Under the pieces are notes generated by a model. That model was not told where the DNA came from, ran no database searches, and worked only from the letters and a program-made list of their open reading frames with translations. DNA of 64,000 nt from positions 124,001 to 188,000 of the forward strand of contig NZ_CP085193.1 in assembly GCF_024298965.1 (NCBI RefSeq), given 5' to 3'. The translations under genes were made by a program, and so were the position numbers. This stretch comes from Streptomyces rapamycinicus NRRL 5491 (GTDB lineage: Bacteria > Actinomycetota > Actinomycetes > Streptomycetales > Streptomycetaceae). Below, piece after piece: positions 1 through 8,158 of the stretch (the stretch's first letter is position 1; every line of letters starts with the position of its first letter).

Positions 1-295
1 CGTAGCTGCCGATGCCCTGCATGGCGAACAGCGAATCGAGGTGACCGGACTCCCCCGCCAAGTGCTCGCGGACAATCGTCACGGCCAGCGAGTCCGGTTG
101 CTCGAAATGCCCGCCGTAGGCCCGCGGGACCTGGATCGCGGCCAGCCCGCTGCCACTGAGGAGGCCGCGCACCTCCTCGTCGACGGAGTCGCTCTCGTCG
201 GCCCGCTGGGCCAGCGGGGCGCACTTGGCGGCCAGGGCACGAGCCCGATCGCGCAGTTCGAGGTACGGGGGAGCGAGGTCGTGGAAGGGGTTCAT
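1..295 (-). CDS. acyl-CoA dehydrogenase, N-terminal part (cut by window edge)
   Basis: The reading frame starts with ATG at 295 and runs off the left edge after about 98 codons, beginning MNPFHDLAPP. The visible part matches the helical N-terminal domain of acyl-CoA dehydrogenases: a stretch of R/A-rich helix, then GLLSGSGLAAIQVPRAYGG near residues 52-70. The G-L-x-x-I-x-x-P-x-x-Y-G-G pattern is typical of the family. Its ATG overlaps the stop of the upstream dehydrogenase gene (TGATG), so the two are translationally coupled and probably act in the same pathway, oxidising an acyl-CoA to its 2-enoyl-CoA with FAD. The catalytic base lies outside the window, so substrate and completeness cannot be judged. 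Confidence 0.8.
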   Translation of the reverse strand, partial: MNPFHDLAPPYLELRDRARALAAKCAPLAQRADESDSVDEEVRGLLSGSGLAAIQVPRAYGGHFEQPDSLAVTIVREHLAGESGHLDSLFAMQGIGSY

Positions 296-1509
296 CAGGC
301 CGTCGCCCCCGCCGGCCGCGGCACGAAGGAGGGCCGCCTGTGCCGGTCCATCGGCTTCCAGCCCAGCGCGTCGTCGGCGATCAGGACGGCCTGGATGTTC
401 GCAGAACCCTCTCCGGTCTGCCACAGCTTGGCGTAGTTGAGATAGACGCTGATCGGGAGCTCGTCGCTGAAGGCGTATCCGCCGTGGATCTCGGCGCACG
501 CCTGGGCGGCCCGGTTGCAGACCTCGGCCGCGAAATACTTGGCGAGCGACGACTCCCGGGTCGGGACGGTGCCCTCGTCGTACTTCACCGCGGCGTCCCA
601 GACGAGCATGCGGGCCGCGGCGACCTCGCACGCCATGTCCGCGATCTGCTTCTTGATCATCTGGAAGTTGCCTATCTTCTGACCGAACGCCTCGCGCTCG
701 TTCGCGTAGTCGACCGCGGTGTCCAGACAGGCTTGGGCAAGCCCGAGCGAGCGGGCCGCGACGGTCAGCCGACCGAAGTCCATCGCGCTCATGGCGACCT
801 TGAAGCCCTCGCCCTCGGCGCCGAGCATCGCCGAGGCCGGCACCCTGGCATGGTCGAAGGTGATCATGTTGGTCGGCATGAGCTTTCCCAACACCCGGCA
901 GGGCACGCGGTCGACGACGACGCCTGGCGTGTCCATCGGGAGCAGGAAGGCCGAGACGCCCTTGTGACCGGCGGCGGGGTCGGTCTTGGCGTAGACGACG
1001 GCGACATCGGCGACGTTCGCATTGGTGATCCACATTTTCGCGCCGGTGATCAGGTAGTCGTCCCCATCGCGCACGGCGCGGGTCCGCATCGCGCCCAGCA
1101 GGTCCGAGCCGCCGTCGGGTTCGGTCATGGCATTGCAGCCGAGGATCCTGCCTCCGATCAAGCCGTCGACGTAGGCGTCGATCTGTTCGGCGGCGCCCCA
1201 GTTGGCGATCGTCAGCGGGACGGTCGCGGCCTGCAGGTTCATCGGAGCGCTGATCGGCGGGTAGGTGTAGGCGAGCTGTTCCGCGACGACGGCGAGCGCA
1301 CGATACCCGGCCTCCGGGTTCTCCTCGCTCGGGAAGCAGCAGGAGAACAGGCCGAGCTCACCCATGCGCAGGTAGAGCTCCCGGGGGAACTCGCCGGCGT
1401 CCTCCAGTTCACGGAAGCGCGGCCGGACCTCCTTGAGGCCGAAGTCGCGGACCATCTCGGCGAGCGCGTCGAGCGTCTCGTCACCGTAGCTCGGGACGGG
1501 TCGGGCCAT
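295..1509 (-). CDS. acyl-CoA dehydrogenase family protein
   Basis: A 404-residue, full-length acyl-CoA dehydrogenase; the family is usually 380-410 residues. Signature TEPDGGSD lies at 129-136 and ITGAKMWITNA at 154-164, both around the FAD and substrate site. EREAFG at 271-276 and IHGGYAF near 341-347 are the second family signature. QTGEGSANIQ at 364-373 supplies the probable catalytic glutamate, about E367. It should oxidise the alpha-beta bond of an acyl-CoA in the cytoplasm and pass electrons to ETF. It is the first gene of a two-dehydrogenase operon. A TTGACA box (1605-1610, minus strand) and an ATGTTTCG palindrome (1556-1574) lie just upstream, suggesting repressor control. Substrate is not deducible; the neighbours suggest a terpenoid or branched acid. 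Confidence 0.9.
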   Translation of the reverse strand: MARPVPSYGDETLDALAEMVRDFGLKEVRPRFRELEDAGEFPRELYLRMGELGLFSCCFPSEENPEAGYRALAVVAEQLAYTYPPISAPMNLQAATVPLTIANWGAAEQIDAYVDGLIGGRILGCNAMTEPDGGSDLLGAMRTRAVRDGDDYLITGAKMWITNANVADVAVVYAKTDPAAGHKGVSAFLLPMDTPGVVVDRVPCRVLGKLMPTNMITFDHARVPASAMLGAEGEGFKVAMSAMDFGRLTVAARSLGLAQACLDTAVDYANEREAFGQKIGNFQMIKKQIADMACEVAAARMLVWDAAVKYDEGTVPTRESSLAKYFAAEVCNRAAQACAEIHGGYAFSDELPISVYLNYAKLWQTGEGSANIQAVLIADDALGWKPMDRHRRPSFVPRPAGATA

Positions 1510-1555
1510 CTCCGCTCCTCCACTTCGAGAAGACCCGGCACTCTCGGCGGGCCAT

Positions 1556-1610
1556 AAACTATGCGTATGTTTCGCTTGTATTCCTACTCCGCGGATACTG
1601 AAGGTGTCAA
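1556..1610 (-). promoter_or_regulatory. promoter with ATGTTTCG palindromic operator upstream of acyl-CoA dehydrogenase operon
   Basis: On the minus strand a perfect TTGACA (1610-1605) is followed 18 bases later by a weak TAGGAA (1586-1581). An imperfect palindrome, with AAAC at 1556-1559 and ATGTTTCG at 1567-1574, comes next at the expected transcription start. The octamer recurs at 6813, 13036 and 13259. This layout is what a TetR-type repressor operator would look like. No experiment is visible to support binding. Confidence 0.5.
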
Positions 1611-1656
1611 CACCCCAAATGACGAGGGCCTCTGGTCTCCGGCAGTCCCGGAACGC

Positions 1657-3021
1657 TCAGCGGGCCGCCTCGCTCGGTTCGGCGGATGACGTCGGGCCGG
1701 CCGGCTCCCCGACGCCCCGGCGGGCTCGCCGGTCCGGAACGTACTCGCGCAACAGCACACCGGAGATCGCGGCAAGGAACGCCGCACCGCTCATATACGA
1801 GGCCACCCCGACCCAGCTTCCCGTGGCGTCCTGCAGCGCCGTCGCGACCAGCGGCGCGATCGACGCCCCGATCACCGTGCCCAGAGTGAAGCCCATGGCC
1901 ATGCCGCTGTACCGAACCTGCGCGGGGAAGGCCAGGGCGAAAAAGGTCGGCGTCACCGCGATGTTCGCGCAGTAGGCCACGAACAGGATGACGAAGCCGA
2001 GCAGCATCAGCCCGTACTGGCGCGTCTGGAGCAGCGCGAACCAAAGGAACGAGGTACCCATCAGTGCCACGGACGAGCCGATGAAGATGAGCCGCCGGGA
2101 GGCCATCCCCCACCGGTCCGACAGCCAGCCGATGAGCGGCACCAGAGTGATCATCAAGCCGGTCATCCAGAGGACCAGGGAGAGCATGGTGCCGTCGGCC
2201 TGACCGAGCGCCGTCACGCCATAGGACAGCGAGAACACGATCGCGATGTAGTAGCTGACACCCGAGGCCAGCAGACCGAAGGCCAGCAGGATCACCTGCT
2301 TCCAGTGGGCTTTGAAGACCTCGACGATGGGCAGCCTGCGGACCGCGCCCTCCTGTTTCACCTCCTTGTACTCCGGGCTCTCCTCCAATCGGAGCCGGAT
2401 GAACAGGCCCACCACGACCAGCACGGCACTGAGCAGGAAGGGCACCCGCCAGCCCCAGCTGCGAAACGCGTCCCGCGGCAGCCGCGACATCGCGAGGTAC
2501 ACGAGGTTGGCCAGCAATAGTCCCCAACCGGCGCCGGAGTTCACGAAGGCGCCGAACATTCCGCGGCGCTTCTCCATAGCGCTCTCGACGCTCATCAGCA
2601 TCGCCCCCGCCTGTTCGCCGCCGAGCGAGAAGCCCTGCGCGAGCCGCAGGACCACCAGCAGGACCGGTGCGAGGATCCCGACCTGGGAGTAGGTCGGCAG
2701 CAGGCCGATGCCGACGGTCGCGACGCCCATGGTCATCAACGTGATGAACAGCGTGCCTTTGCGCCCGACCCGGTCGCCGAAGTGCCCGAAGACCGCGGCA
2801 CCGATCGGCCTCGCGATGAACGCGATCGCGAAGGTCGACAGCGACAGGAGCGTGCCGAGGAAGTCGCCGACGTCCGGAAAGAACAGGTGCGAGAAGACGA
2901 GTGATGCCGCGACTCCGTAGATCGAGAAGTCGTAGAACTCCACAGCCGTGCCGATCATGCTGGCGACGACCGTCCTGATTTCCTGCCTGTGAGAGCTCTT
3001 TGTAGCGGCAGCCGCGGTCAC
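1657..3021 (-). CDS. MFS transporter, metabolite:H+ symporter (MHS) type
   Basis: A 454-residue integral membrane protein with about twelve hydrophobic segments. The opening SMIGTAVEFYDFSIYG (near residues 21-36) is the MHS-family start, as in ShiA and ProP relatives. GDRVGRKG near 90 is the MFS loop 2-3 motif, followed by RLAQGFSLGGEQAG in TM4. MHS proteins import carboxylates, betaines or similar solutes with protons. The frame is open further upstream, into the monooxygenase gene. GTG at 3021 is chosen because it sits just after a GGGGG run and gives the usual family length. It lies between the monooxygenase and dehydrogenase genes in the same orientation, so it probably imports the substrate or an intermediate of this cluster. 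Confidence 0.85.
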   Translation of the reverse strand: MTAAAATKSSHRQEIRTVVASMIGTAVEFYDFSIYGVAASLVFSHLFFPDVGDFLGTLLSLSTFAIAFIARPIGAAVFGHFGDRVGRKGTLFITLMTMGVATVGIGLLPTYSQVGILAPVLLVVLRLAQGFSLGGEQAGAMLMSVESAMEKRRGMFGAFVNSGAGWGLLLANLVYLAMSRLPRDAFRSWGWRVPFLLSAVLVVVGLFIRLRLEESPEYKEVKQEGAVRRLPIVEVFKAHWKQVILLAFGLLASGVSYYIAIVFSLSYGVTALGQADGTMLSLVLWMTGLMITLVPLIGWLSDRWGMASRRLIFIGSSVALMGTSFLWFALLQTRQYGLMLLGFVILFVAYCANIAVTPTFFALAFPAQVRYSGMAMGFTLGTVIGASIAPLVATALQDATGSWVGVASYMSGAAFLAAISGVLLREYVPDRRARRGVGEPAGPTSSAEPSEAAR

Positions 3022-3146
3022 GCCATGCCCCCTGCCGTCCAAACGGGAATGGACCGGGGTATGCAGCCGAGACATGGCAGGCGCCGACCCATCCGCGATC
3101 GATTGAGCTTCATTGATCAACCGCCCCTCTGTTCCGTGAACCTTGG

Positions 3147-4154
3147 TCAGCTCCGGAGCAAGGGCACGACCTCGGAACCAAAGCGATCGAGCTGGCGCAT
3201 CGCCTCGGCGTGCGGCAATCCCGGCCAGTGCGGCTTGTAGACGAAATGCGTCATGCCGATCTCGTCCCCCAGCTTGTGCAGCCCTGCCGCGCACTCCTCG
3301 GGAGAGCCCAGGATGAACCGCTGCTCGATGTCCTCGCGCAGTTCCTCACCCGATTTCTCCACCGGGGTGTTCTGCCCCTTCAGCCCCCACTTGCGGTAGG
3401 TCTCGTACCGAGCCCGGTAGCGCACCAGCGCCGCCTCCATCGCGTCCTCACGCGAGTCCGCGATCAGCAGCTCCCTGCGCACCGGGAACTCGGCTGCCGG
3501 CGCCACCCCTGCCGCCTCGCGGGTCTCGGTGAACAACCGGCTCATCTCGTACAGCTGGGCGTGTGTCGGGAACGGCGGGCTGTACCAGGCGTCCCCCCGC
3601 GTCGCCGCCCGCTTCACCGCACCCGCCGCCTGGCCACCTATCCACACCGGCGGCCCACCCACCTGCACCGGCTGCACCGCCGGCTGGGCCTCGTGCACGC
3701 TCACGAACCGGCCCTCGGAGGTGACCTTCTCGCCACTCCACAGCCTGCGGATCAGCGCCAGCGACTCCTCGAACCGCGCCACCCGCTCGCCCTTGCGGAC
3801 TCCGAACGCGTCGAATTCGTGCGGGCTGTAGCCCAGACCCACGCCGAACCGCACCCGCCCGTCGGTCAGGACGTCCAGTGTGGACATCTGCTCGGCCATG
3901 TCGACCGGGTTCACCATCGACAGCAGCACGATCCCGGTCGCCACATCCATCGACGGTGCATGCTGCGACATGTAGGTCAGCCACGGCACCGGCTGGAAGT
4001 ACCGTAGCTCCGCGCCCAGGAAGTGCTGTCCCGCCACCATCAGCGAGAACCCCGCCTGATCCGCGGTTCGCACCAGCTCCGCATGCTCGTCACGCTGGCG
4101 CGCCGCCGGCGTCGCACGGTCATAGACCGAGGTCAACAGGATCCCGAACTTCAT
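3147..4154 (-). CDS. LLM-class flavin-dependent monooxygenase
   Basis: A 335-residue luciferase-like TIM-barrel protein starting MKFGILLTSVYDR. It has the family pattern EQMSTLDVLTDGRVRFGVGLGYSPHEFDAFG around residue 105-135, the VGGPPVWIGG block and a C-terminal GSPEECAAGL segment typical of bacterial luciferase relatives. These enzymes use FMNH2 or F420 from a separate reductase to oxygenate or oxidise small organics. Its ATG overlaps the stop of the DUF4387 gene (ATGA), so it belongs to the ligase/AtuA/DUF4387 operon. Another LLM fragment lies at 17492-17839. The exact reaction is not deducible. A second ring-oxygenating step or alkanal oxidation would suit the context. Confidence 0.85.
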   Translation of the reverse strand: MKFGILLTSVYDRATPAARQRDEHAELVRTADQAGFSLMVAGQHFLGAELRYFQPVPWLTYMSQHAPSMDVATGIVLLSMVNPVDMAEQMSTLDVLTDGRVRFGVGLGYSPHEFDAFGVRKGERVARFEESLALIRRLWSGEKVTSEGRFVSVHEAQPAVQPVQVGGPPVWIGGQAAGAVKRAATRGDAWYSPPFPTHAQLYEMSRLFTETREAAGVAPAAEFPVRRELLIADSREDAMEAALVRYRARYETYRKWGLKGQNTPVEKSGEELREDIEQRFILGSPEECAAGLHKLGDEIGMTHFVYKPHWPGLPHAEAMRQLDRFGSEVVPLLRS

Positions 4155-4480
4155 GCCGCGGCCTCCGTGGGCTCGTCGAGCTCGCCGGCGGCGAGCGGAT
4201 GATGCTGATGGGCACCGAAGTAGTCGGCGCAGAAAGGGTCGGAACTGGACGACCAACGGAGCACGGAGACCTTCCCGGCAAGGACGCGATCGTCCCAGTA
4301 GACCCCCTTTACCTTGTCCTCGGCGACGCCGTAGACCTCGGCGACGCCTGCCGGAGTGAGCAGTCGGCTGTTCCGGGCGCGCTCATAGTCCTCAGGGGTG
4401 TCGAAGAACAGGTCGATCGTGACGCAGAACGGGCCCGCGTTCTTGCTGCGGATCACCACGGCGACCTCAGCCAGACGCAT
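4151..4480 (-). CDS. DUF4387 domain protein (AtuA partner)
   Basis: A 109-residue protein. Recognisable DUF4387 features are AEVAVVIRSKNAGPF near the N-terminus, the FFDTPEDYERA helix, a YGV segment in the middle, and the C-terminal YFGAHQHHPL. In known genomes DUF4387 is almost always encoded next to a DUF1446/AtuA protein, sometimes fused to it, and that is the arrangement here. The gene overlaps the 3' end of the AtuA-like gene and is joined by ATGA to the monooxygenase gene. The biochemical role is unknown. Linkage to acyclic-terpene utilisation loci suggests a subunit acting on a CoA-activated branched or cyclic acid. The start at 4480 removes an arginine-rich extension that would lie inside the AtuA gene. 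Confidence 0.85.
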   Translation of the reverse strand: MRLAEVAVVIRSKNAGPFCVTIDLFFDTPEDYERARNSRLLTPAGVAEVYGVAEDKVKGVYWDDRVLAGKVSVLRWSSSSDPFCADYFGAHQHHPLAAGELDEPTEAAA

Positions 4481-5912
4481 CGGCGGTCTCCTTCTCATGA
4501 GTCGTCTCCGGAGCACGGCTGGGGAACCGTTCGATGACGAACGGGAAGGGCACGACCGGGTCTTCGAGCGGGAGGAGGTGGTAGATGCCGAACCTGAAGA
4601 CGTCCGACACCGGAATGACGACCGGCATGAACGGCGCCGCCGCGTTGCCGGCCGTGGTCTTGCGGTTCGGGTAGGGACCGATGAACAGCCGGATGAAGGC
4701 GAAGTAGGCGGCCTGCTCGGCGAGCGCCCGGTCGTCGGCGACGACGTCGACGATCACCGCCGCCTCGTGGCCGGTCACCCGGTCGTTCGGCTCCAACCCG
4801 CCCAGCACACCATCGAGCCCGAAGATGCGGATGCCCAGCCGCATCCGGCCATGAGCGAAGTGCTCGGCGAACCGCGCCGCCCCACGGACCTGCGCCTCGG
4901 CCGAATCGGTCCAGCTGCGGATCTGGGCGAGCAGGGTCGGTTCACGGACACCCAGCATCGAGATCGCACGGAACCCGGTGCGCGTCGCGCCCTCGAGCAG
5001 CACCGTGTAGGGCTGGTCGATCCACTCCGCACCCTGACACCAGATGCCCTCGGCGGTGGTCTCGTAGGTGGCGTTACGCAGGTCGAGTACACCGCCAGGG
5101 TTCTCCTCGAGCGCGGGGTGCGAACGCTCGTAGAAGGTATGCGACACCAGCGAGCGCACGCTGATCCGGTGTTTGGGACTCGGCGAGCGCACCTCGAGGC
5201 CGTCGGGGCCGACGTTTGCCCACAGACACTGCCCGGAGTCACCCGGCTCGGCGGCGAGCCCGCCGCATTCCAGCAACTTGCCCGCGTGCGCCGCGACAGC
5301 CTTCGGCAGACCTCGCAGCATCGGCAGTGCCATGAACAGGCCGATGTCGAGTGCGCGACCGGTGATCACGCCGTCGACGCCGGAGCCGAGCGCGGCCATC
5401 ACCGGTTCGGGGCCGATCAGTCCGACGATCCGCTCCGCGCCTCGGACATCCGCCGACGTGAGCTGAGCGGGCAGGTGCGCGTCCTCCCCCGCGGCGACGA
5501 CGGGCGGGCCGTCCCGCACCGCGGCGAGCATGAACCGCTCGCCGAGTTGGGAGCGGATCACGCCGACCCGCAGGTCCCAGCCGCGGCGCTCGCAGAGCGC
5601 GTCGAACTGGGCGAGGTTCCGCTCGAGGTGCACGTTGGCGCCGGCGATGCCGAACGAGAACACAAAAGGCACACCGTGTTCGACCGCGGCCTCCACATAC
5701 GGTTCGACGTTCGTGGCGACGTCAGCCGCCGGCATCTCACCCGAGCCCAGCCAGTACGGGCCCCAGTCGCTGCCGGTGCCCTGGGCGACGATCACGTCGA
5801 CGCCCCACTCGAAGGCCCGCTCGATGGCCGTCCGGATCTCCGGACTCGGGGCGATGTGGTTGACGAAACCCAGGATCCTGACCGTTCCCGGTCCTTGCTC
5901 GGCACCGTTCAT
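4467..5912 (-). CDS. AtuA-like protein (DUF1446, acyclic terpene utilisation family)
   Basis: A 481-residue protein of the AtuA/DUF1446 family, matching the usual 450-600 length of versions without a fused DUF4387. Visible family features are a GTGSDWGPYWLGSG segment near residues 46-59, FSFGIAGANVHLE near 84-96, and GSGVDGVITGRALDIGLFMA near 176-195. AtuA is required for growth of Pseudomonas on citronellol and geraniol, but its reaction is not established. The gene starts inside the ligase stop codon (ATGA at 5909-5912), so ligase, AtuA, DUF4387 and monooxygenase form one tightly coupled operon. This is the strongest clue that the island handles a terpenoid-like acid. Confidence 0.88.
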   Translation of the reverse strand: MNGAEQGPGTVRILGFVNHIAPSPEIRTAIERAFEWGVDVIVAQGTGSDWGPYWLGSGEMPAADVATNVEPYVEAAVEHGVPFVFSFGIAGANVHLERNLAQFDALCERRGWDLRVGVIRSQLGERFMLAAVRDGPPVVAAGEDAHLPAQLTSADVRGAERIVGLIGPEPVMAALGSGVDGVITGRALDIGLFMALPMLRGLPKAVAAHAGKLLECGGLAAEPGDSGQCLWANVGPDGLEVRSPSPKHRISVRSLVSHTFYERSHPALEENPGGVLDLRNATYETTAEGIWCQGAEWIDQPYTVLLEGATRTGFRAISMLGVREPTLLAQIRSWTDSAEAQVRGAARFAEHFAHGRMRLGIRIFGLDGVLGGLEPNDRVTGHEAAVIVDVVADDRALAEQAAYFAFIRLFIGPYPNRKTTAGNAAAPFMPVVIPVSDVFRFGIYHLLPLEDPVVPFPFVIERFPSRAPETTHEKETADASG

Positions 5913-6772
5913 CGCGCCATTCCTTCCTGCCGCGCGGCGAGGTCGCGGCGCGGCGAGCGTTTGAGGACCTTGCCCGTGGCGTTGCGCGGCAGTTCCTCAG
6001 TAAGGACGACCGGACAGGGCGGGCCGACCGACAGGGCCTCCGGGGCGTCGACAGTGCCGGTGCCGAGTTGGGTGATGCCGCCCGTGGTCTCGGTGAGGCC
6101 ATAGAGCTGGTGGAGATCGCAGCCGAGGCGCCGGGCGGCACGCCGCTGCTCGGCCGGGGCAATCGGGGCGGCGCCGTACGCGATGTGCCGCAGCGACGGC
6201 AGGGTGGTCGCGCCCGTGCGCAGGCCGACCAGAGCCCCGCTCAGCGCGCCGATACGGGACAGCGGAGCGGCGGGCAGGCTCACCGCGTCCCGCCCGAACT
6301 CCCAGGCCCGGCCGACAAGCTCCACTTCGGCCCCGATGTTCACGGCGGTGAGCTGCACGCCCTTCGGCACACCGCTGGCACCCGAGGTGTAGACCTGCGG
6401 CACGACGCCGTCGACCGCGCGTCTGTGGGCTCCAGGCGGTGCGTGGGCGGCGAGCCACTCGGCGTAGTCCGTGACGGGCCTCGACCCGGATCCGATGCGC
6501 AGCCGCAGGACGAGTTCGATCCGGTTGCGCGGCACGGCGGCCACCCGGTCACCGGGCACGACGCCGGCCGCGGCCAGACCCATCGAGATGGTCCGGACAG
6601 TTCGGTCCAGAGCACCGGCCGTGACCGTCGTCGGGCCGTGGCGTAGGACGGTCAGGGCGGCGGTCTCCGGTGTGAGCGCTGACAGCCGGAGACCAGTGGC
6701 GTCGGCCGTCAGCAGCCCAGGGTGCGGAGCCACCCCGACCGCCGCGACGGCGGGGACATCCTGGTCTCTCAT
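5909..6772 (-). CDS. AMP-forming acyl-CoA ligase with large in-frame internal deletions
   Basis: Only 287 residues, against about 500-550 for AMP-binding ligases, yet the frame is open throughout and preceded by a clean GGAGG site. Present are the N-terminal GDRVAAVPRNRIELVLR region, the P-loop-like TSGASGVPKG (129-138), LRHIAYGAAPIAP (194-206), YGLTETTGG (224-232) and the C-terminal LPRNATGKVLKR with the catalytic lysine. Missing relative to the family are about 30-40 residues after residue 92, about 50 after 190 (including the usual loop), and most of the aspartate hinge/C-domain after 254. It reads like a condensed ligase. It is probably inactive, or an assembly artefact, since the nucleotide-ribose aspartate is gone. 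Normal homologues activate carboxylic acids to CoA thioesters. Confidence 0.6.
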   Translation of the reverse strand: MRDQDVPAVAAVGVAPHPGLLTADATGLRLSALTPETAALTVLRHGPTTVTAGALDRTVRTISMGLAAAGVVPGDRVAAVPRNRIELVLRLRIGSGSRPVTDYAEWLAAHAPPGAHRRAVDGVVPQVYTSGASGVPKGVQLTAVNIGAEVELVGRAWEFGRDAVSLPAAPLSRIGALSGALVGLRTGATTLPSLRHIAYGAAPIAPAEQRRAARRLGCDLHQLYGLTETTGGITQLGTGTVDAPEALSVGPPCPVVLTEELPRNATGKVLKRSPRRDLAARQEGMAR

Positions 6773-6805
6773 CAATCCTCCGAGGCAGCCCCACGAGGGC
6801 CTAAT

Positions 6806-6826
6806 TATTCGCATGTTTCGACTTAT
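6806..6826 (-). promoter_or_regulatory. ATGTTTCG operator upstream of ligase/AtuA operon
   Basis: The octamer ATGTTTCG lies at 6813-6820, 41 bases before the ligase start. A poorly conserved left arm (TAATTATTCG) precedes it, in an AT-rich patch that stands out from the GC-rich surroundings. It is the second of four such octamers in the first 13.3 kb, each close to the start of a transcription unit. Confidence 0.45.
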
Positions 6827-6975
6827 TTTGATGGATCCTTCACGGCATGACGTATCGCGGGTCATCGGCGCGTAGCGCCGTGACACGTTCCGGCAGCTCG
6901 ATGGGCGGGGCGAGGCTCGGCAAGCTCGCCATCGTCCGTCATGTGGCCACTCCGTCCCCAGAGCACGCCGAGCGG

Positions 6976-8127
6976 TCAGACCCAAGGGTCGAGGATCGGC
7001 TTGATCTCGTCCATGTTCCGGAGACTCCGGAGCGAGTCGGTCGCGCCCGCCAGCCCGTGCACCCGGCCGGAGAACAACGCACCGAAGTCGATCTCGTCGG
7101 ACGCCTGCTCGAGGAAGCGCAGGCCACGCTCGTAGGAACCGATGTCCGATCCCAGGCAGCCGATGATCCGCAGCCCATGCCCGACAATGCGCGGAACGAG
7201 CACCTCCTGCGTGCCCCCGCCCAGGGTGCCGACGACCGCGTAACGGGCGTTGCGGGCAGCCATCAGCACACCCTCGGCGAACGCGCCGGGCGCGCCCGAC
7301 ATCTCGAGGATCACGTCCGGTCCGCCGCCGGTGAGCTCTTCCACCGCGGCCACGCGCTCCGCCGGGTCGGGATGCCGCCCGACGGACACGACGTCGTGCG
7401 CGCCCCAGCGCCGCGCGACCTCCAGCCGGTCGTCCGGTGCTCCGACGACGACCAGCCTGCGCGGATGACGCCGGGCCGCCATCGCCGTGGCGAACAGGCC
7501 GAGCGGGCCACTGCCCTGCACCACGATCCGCGACATGTGGTCGATCGGACCGAGTCGTTCGAAGGCGTTCACCACGGTGCGCAGGGCGCAGCTGCCCGCG
7601 GCCGCGGCGTTGCTGGGCACCGAGTCGGGCACGCGCACCCGGCCGGATCGGGGCCACACATACGAGTACTGTGCGAATCCGCCCGCCGAGTAGGGAAATT
7701 CCTCGGCGGTACGGAACATGCCCACGCGCCGGTTCGGGCACAGCGTCGGCTGCCGCTCGACCGAGCACATCTCGCATGTGCCGCACGCCTCGTGTTCCCA
7801 GACCACGCGGTCGCCGAGCCGCAGCGGCGCTCCTACCGAATCCACATCGGCGCCGTCGCCGATCGCGGCGACGCGACCGACGATCTCGTGACCGAGCACC
7901 AGCGGCGGGGTGACCGGCAGATTACTGACCGATCCCTGCCACGTGTGCACGTCGCTTCCGCACACTGAGGAGACCTCGACCTCCACCACCAGCGCCCCCG
8001 GCTCAGGGCGGGGCACCCTCACCTCGGTGACTTCGAGCTCCGCACCGAACCCTGGCATCAGCGCCGCGAACGCGGTATCCGGCAGCGTCGGCGTCCGTAG
8101 CCCACCCATCAGAAGATCACTTCCCAT
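6976..8127 (-). CDS. zinc-dependent alcohol dehydrogenase (MDR family)
   Basis: A 383-residue medium-chain dehydrogenase. The catalytic zinc cysteine is in SSVCGSDVH (about residue 57) with GHE near 79-81. The structural zinc site is the cysteine cluster CGTCEMCSVERQPTLC around 114-130. The Rossmann glycines are in VVQGSGPLGLFA near 203-214. These enzymes oxidise secondary or primary alcohols to ketones or aldehydes with NAD(P)+. It follows the AAHS transporter with 31 bases between them, closing the operon that begins with the Baeyer-Villiger monooxygenase at 12992. A role oxidising the substrate alcohol before ring oxygenation fits that order. Substrate is inferred from context only. Confidence 0.88.
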   Translation of the reverse strand: MGSDLLMGGLRTPTLPDTAFAALMPGFGAELEVTEVRVPRPEPGALVVEVEVSSVCGSDVHTWQGSVSNLPVTPPLVLGHEIVGRVAAIGDGADVDSVGAPLRLGDRVVWEHEACGTCEMCSVERQPTLCPNRRVGMFRTAEEFPYSAGGFAQYSYVWPRSGRVRVPDSVPSNAAAAGSCALRTVVNAFERLGPIDHMSRIVVQGSGPLGLFATAMAARRHPRRLVVVGAPDDRLEVARRWGAHDVVSVGRHPDPAERVAAVEELTGGGPDVILEMSGAPGAFAEGVLMAARNARYAVVGTLGGGTQEVLVPRIVGHGLRIIGCLGSDIGSYERGLRFLEQASDEIDFGALFSGRVHGLAGATDSLRSLRNMDEIKPILDPWV

Positions 8128-8158
8128 CGCGAAGGGAGCGCGGCATCGCGCCCCCGGA

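Noticed and set aside
340..1557. Long open frame antisense to the acyl-CoA dehydrogenase (about 405 codons).
   Set aside because: It mirrors the dehydrogenase codons, has no family resemblance and arises from high GC third positions. The same applies to 4398-6104, 6847-7968 and 7910-9643 and similar frames.
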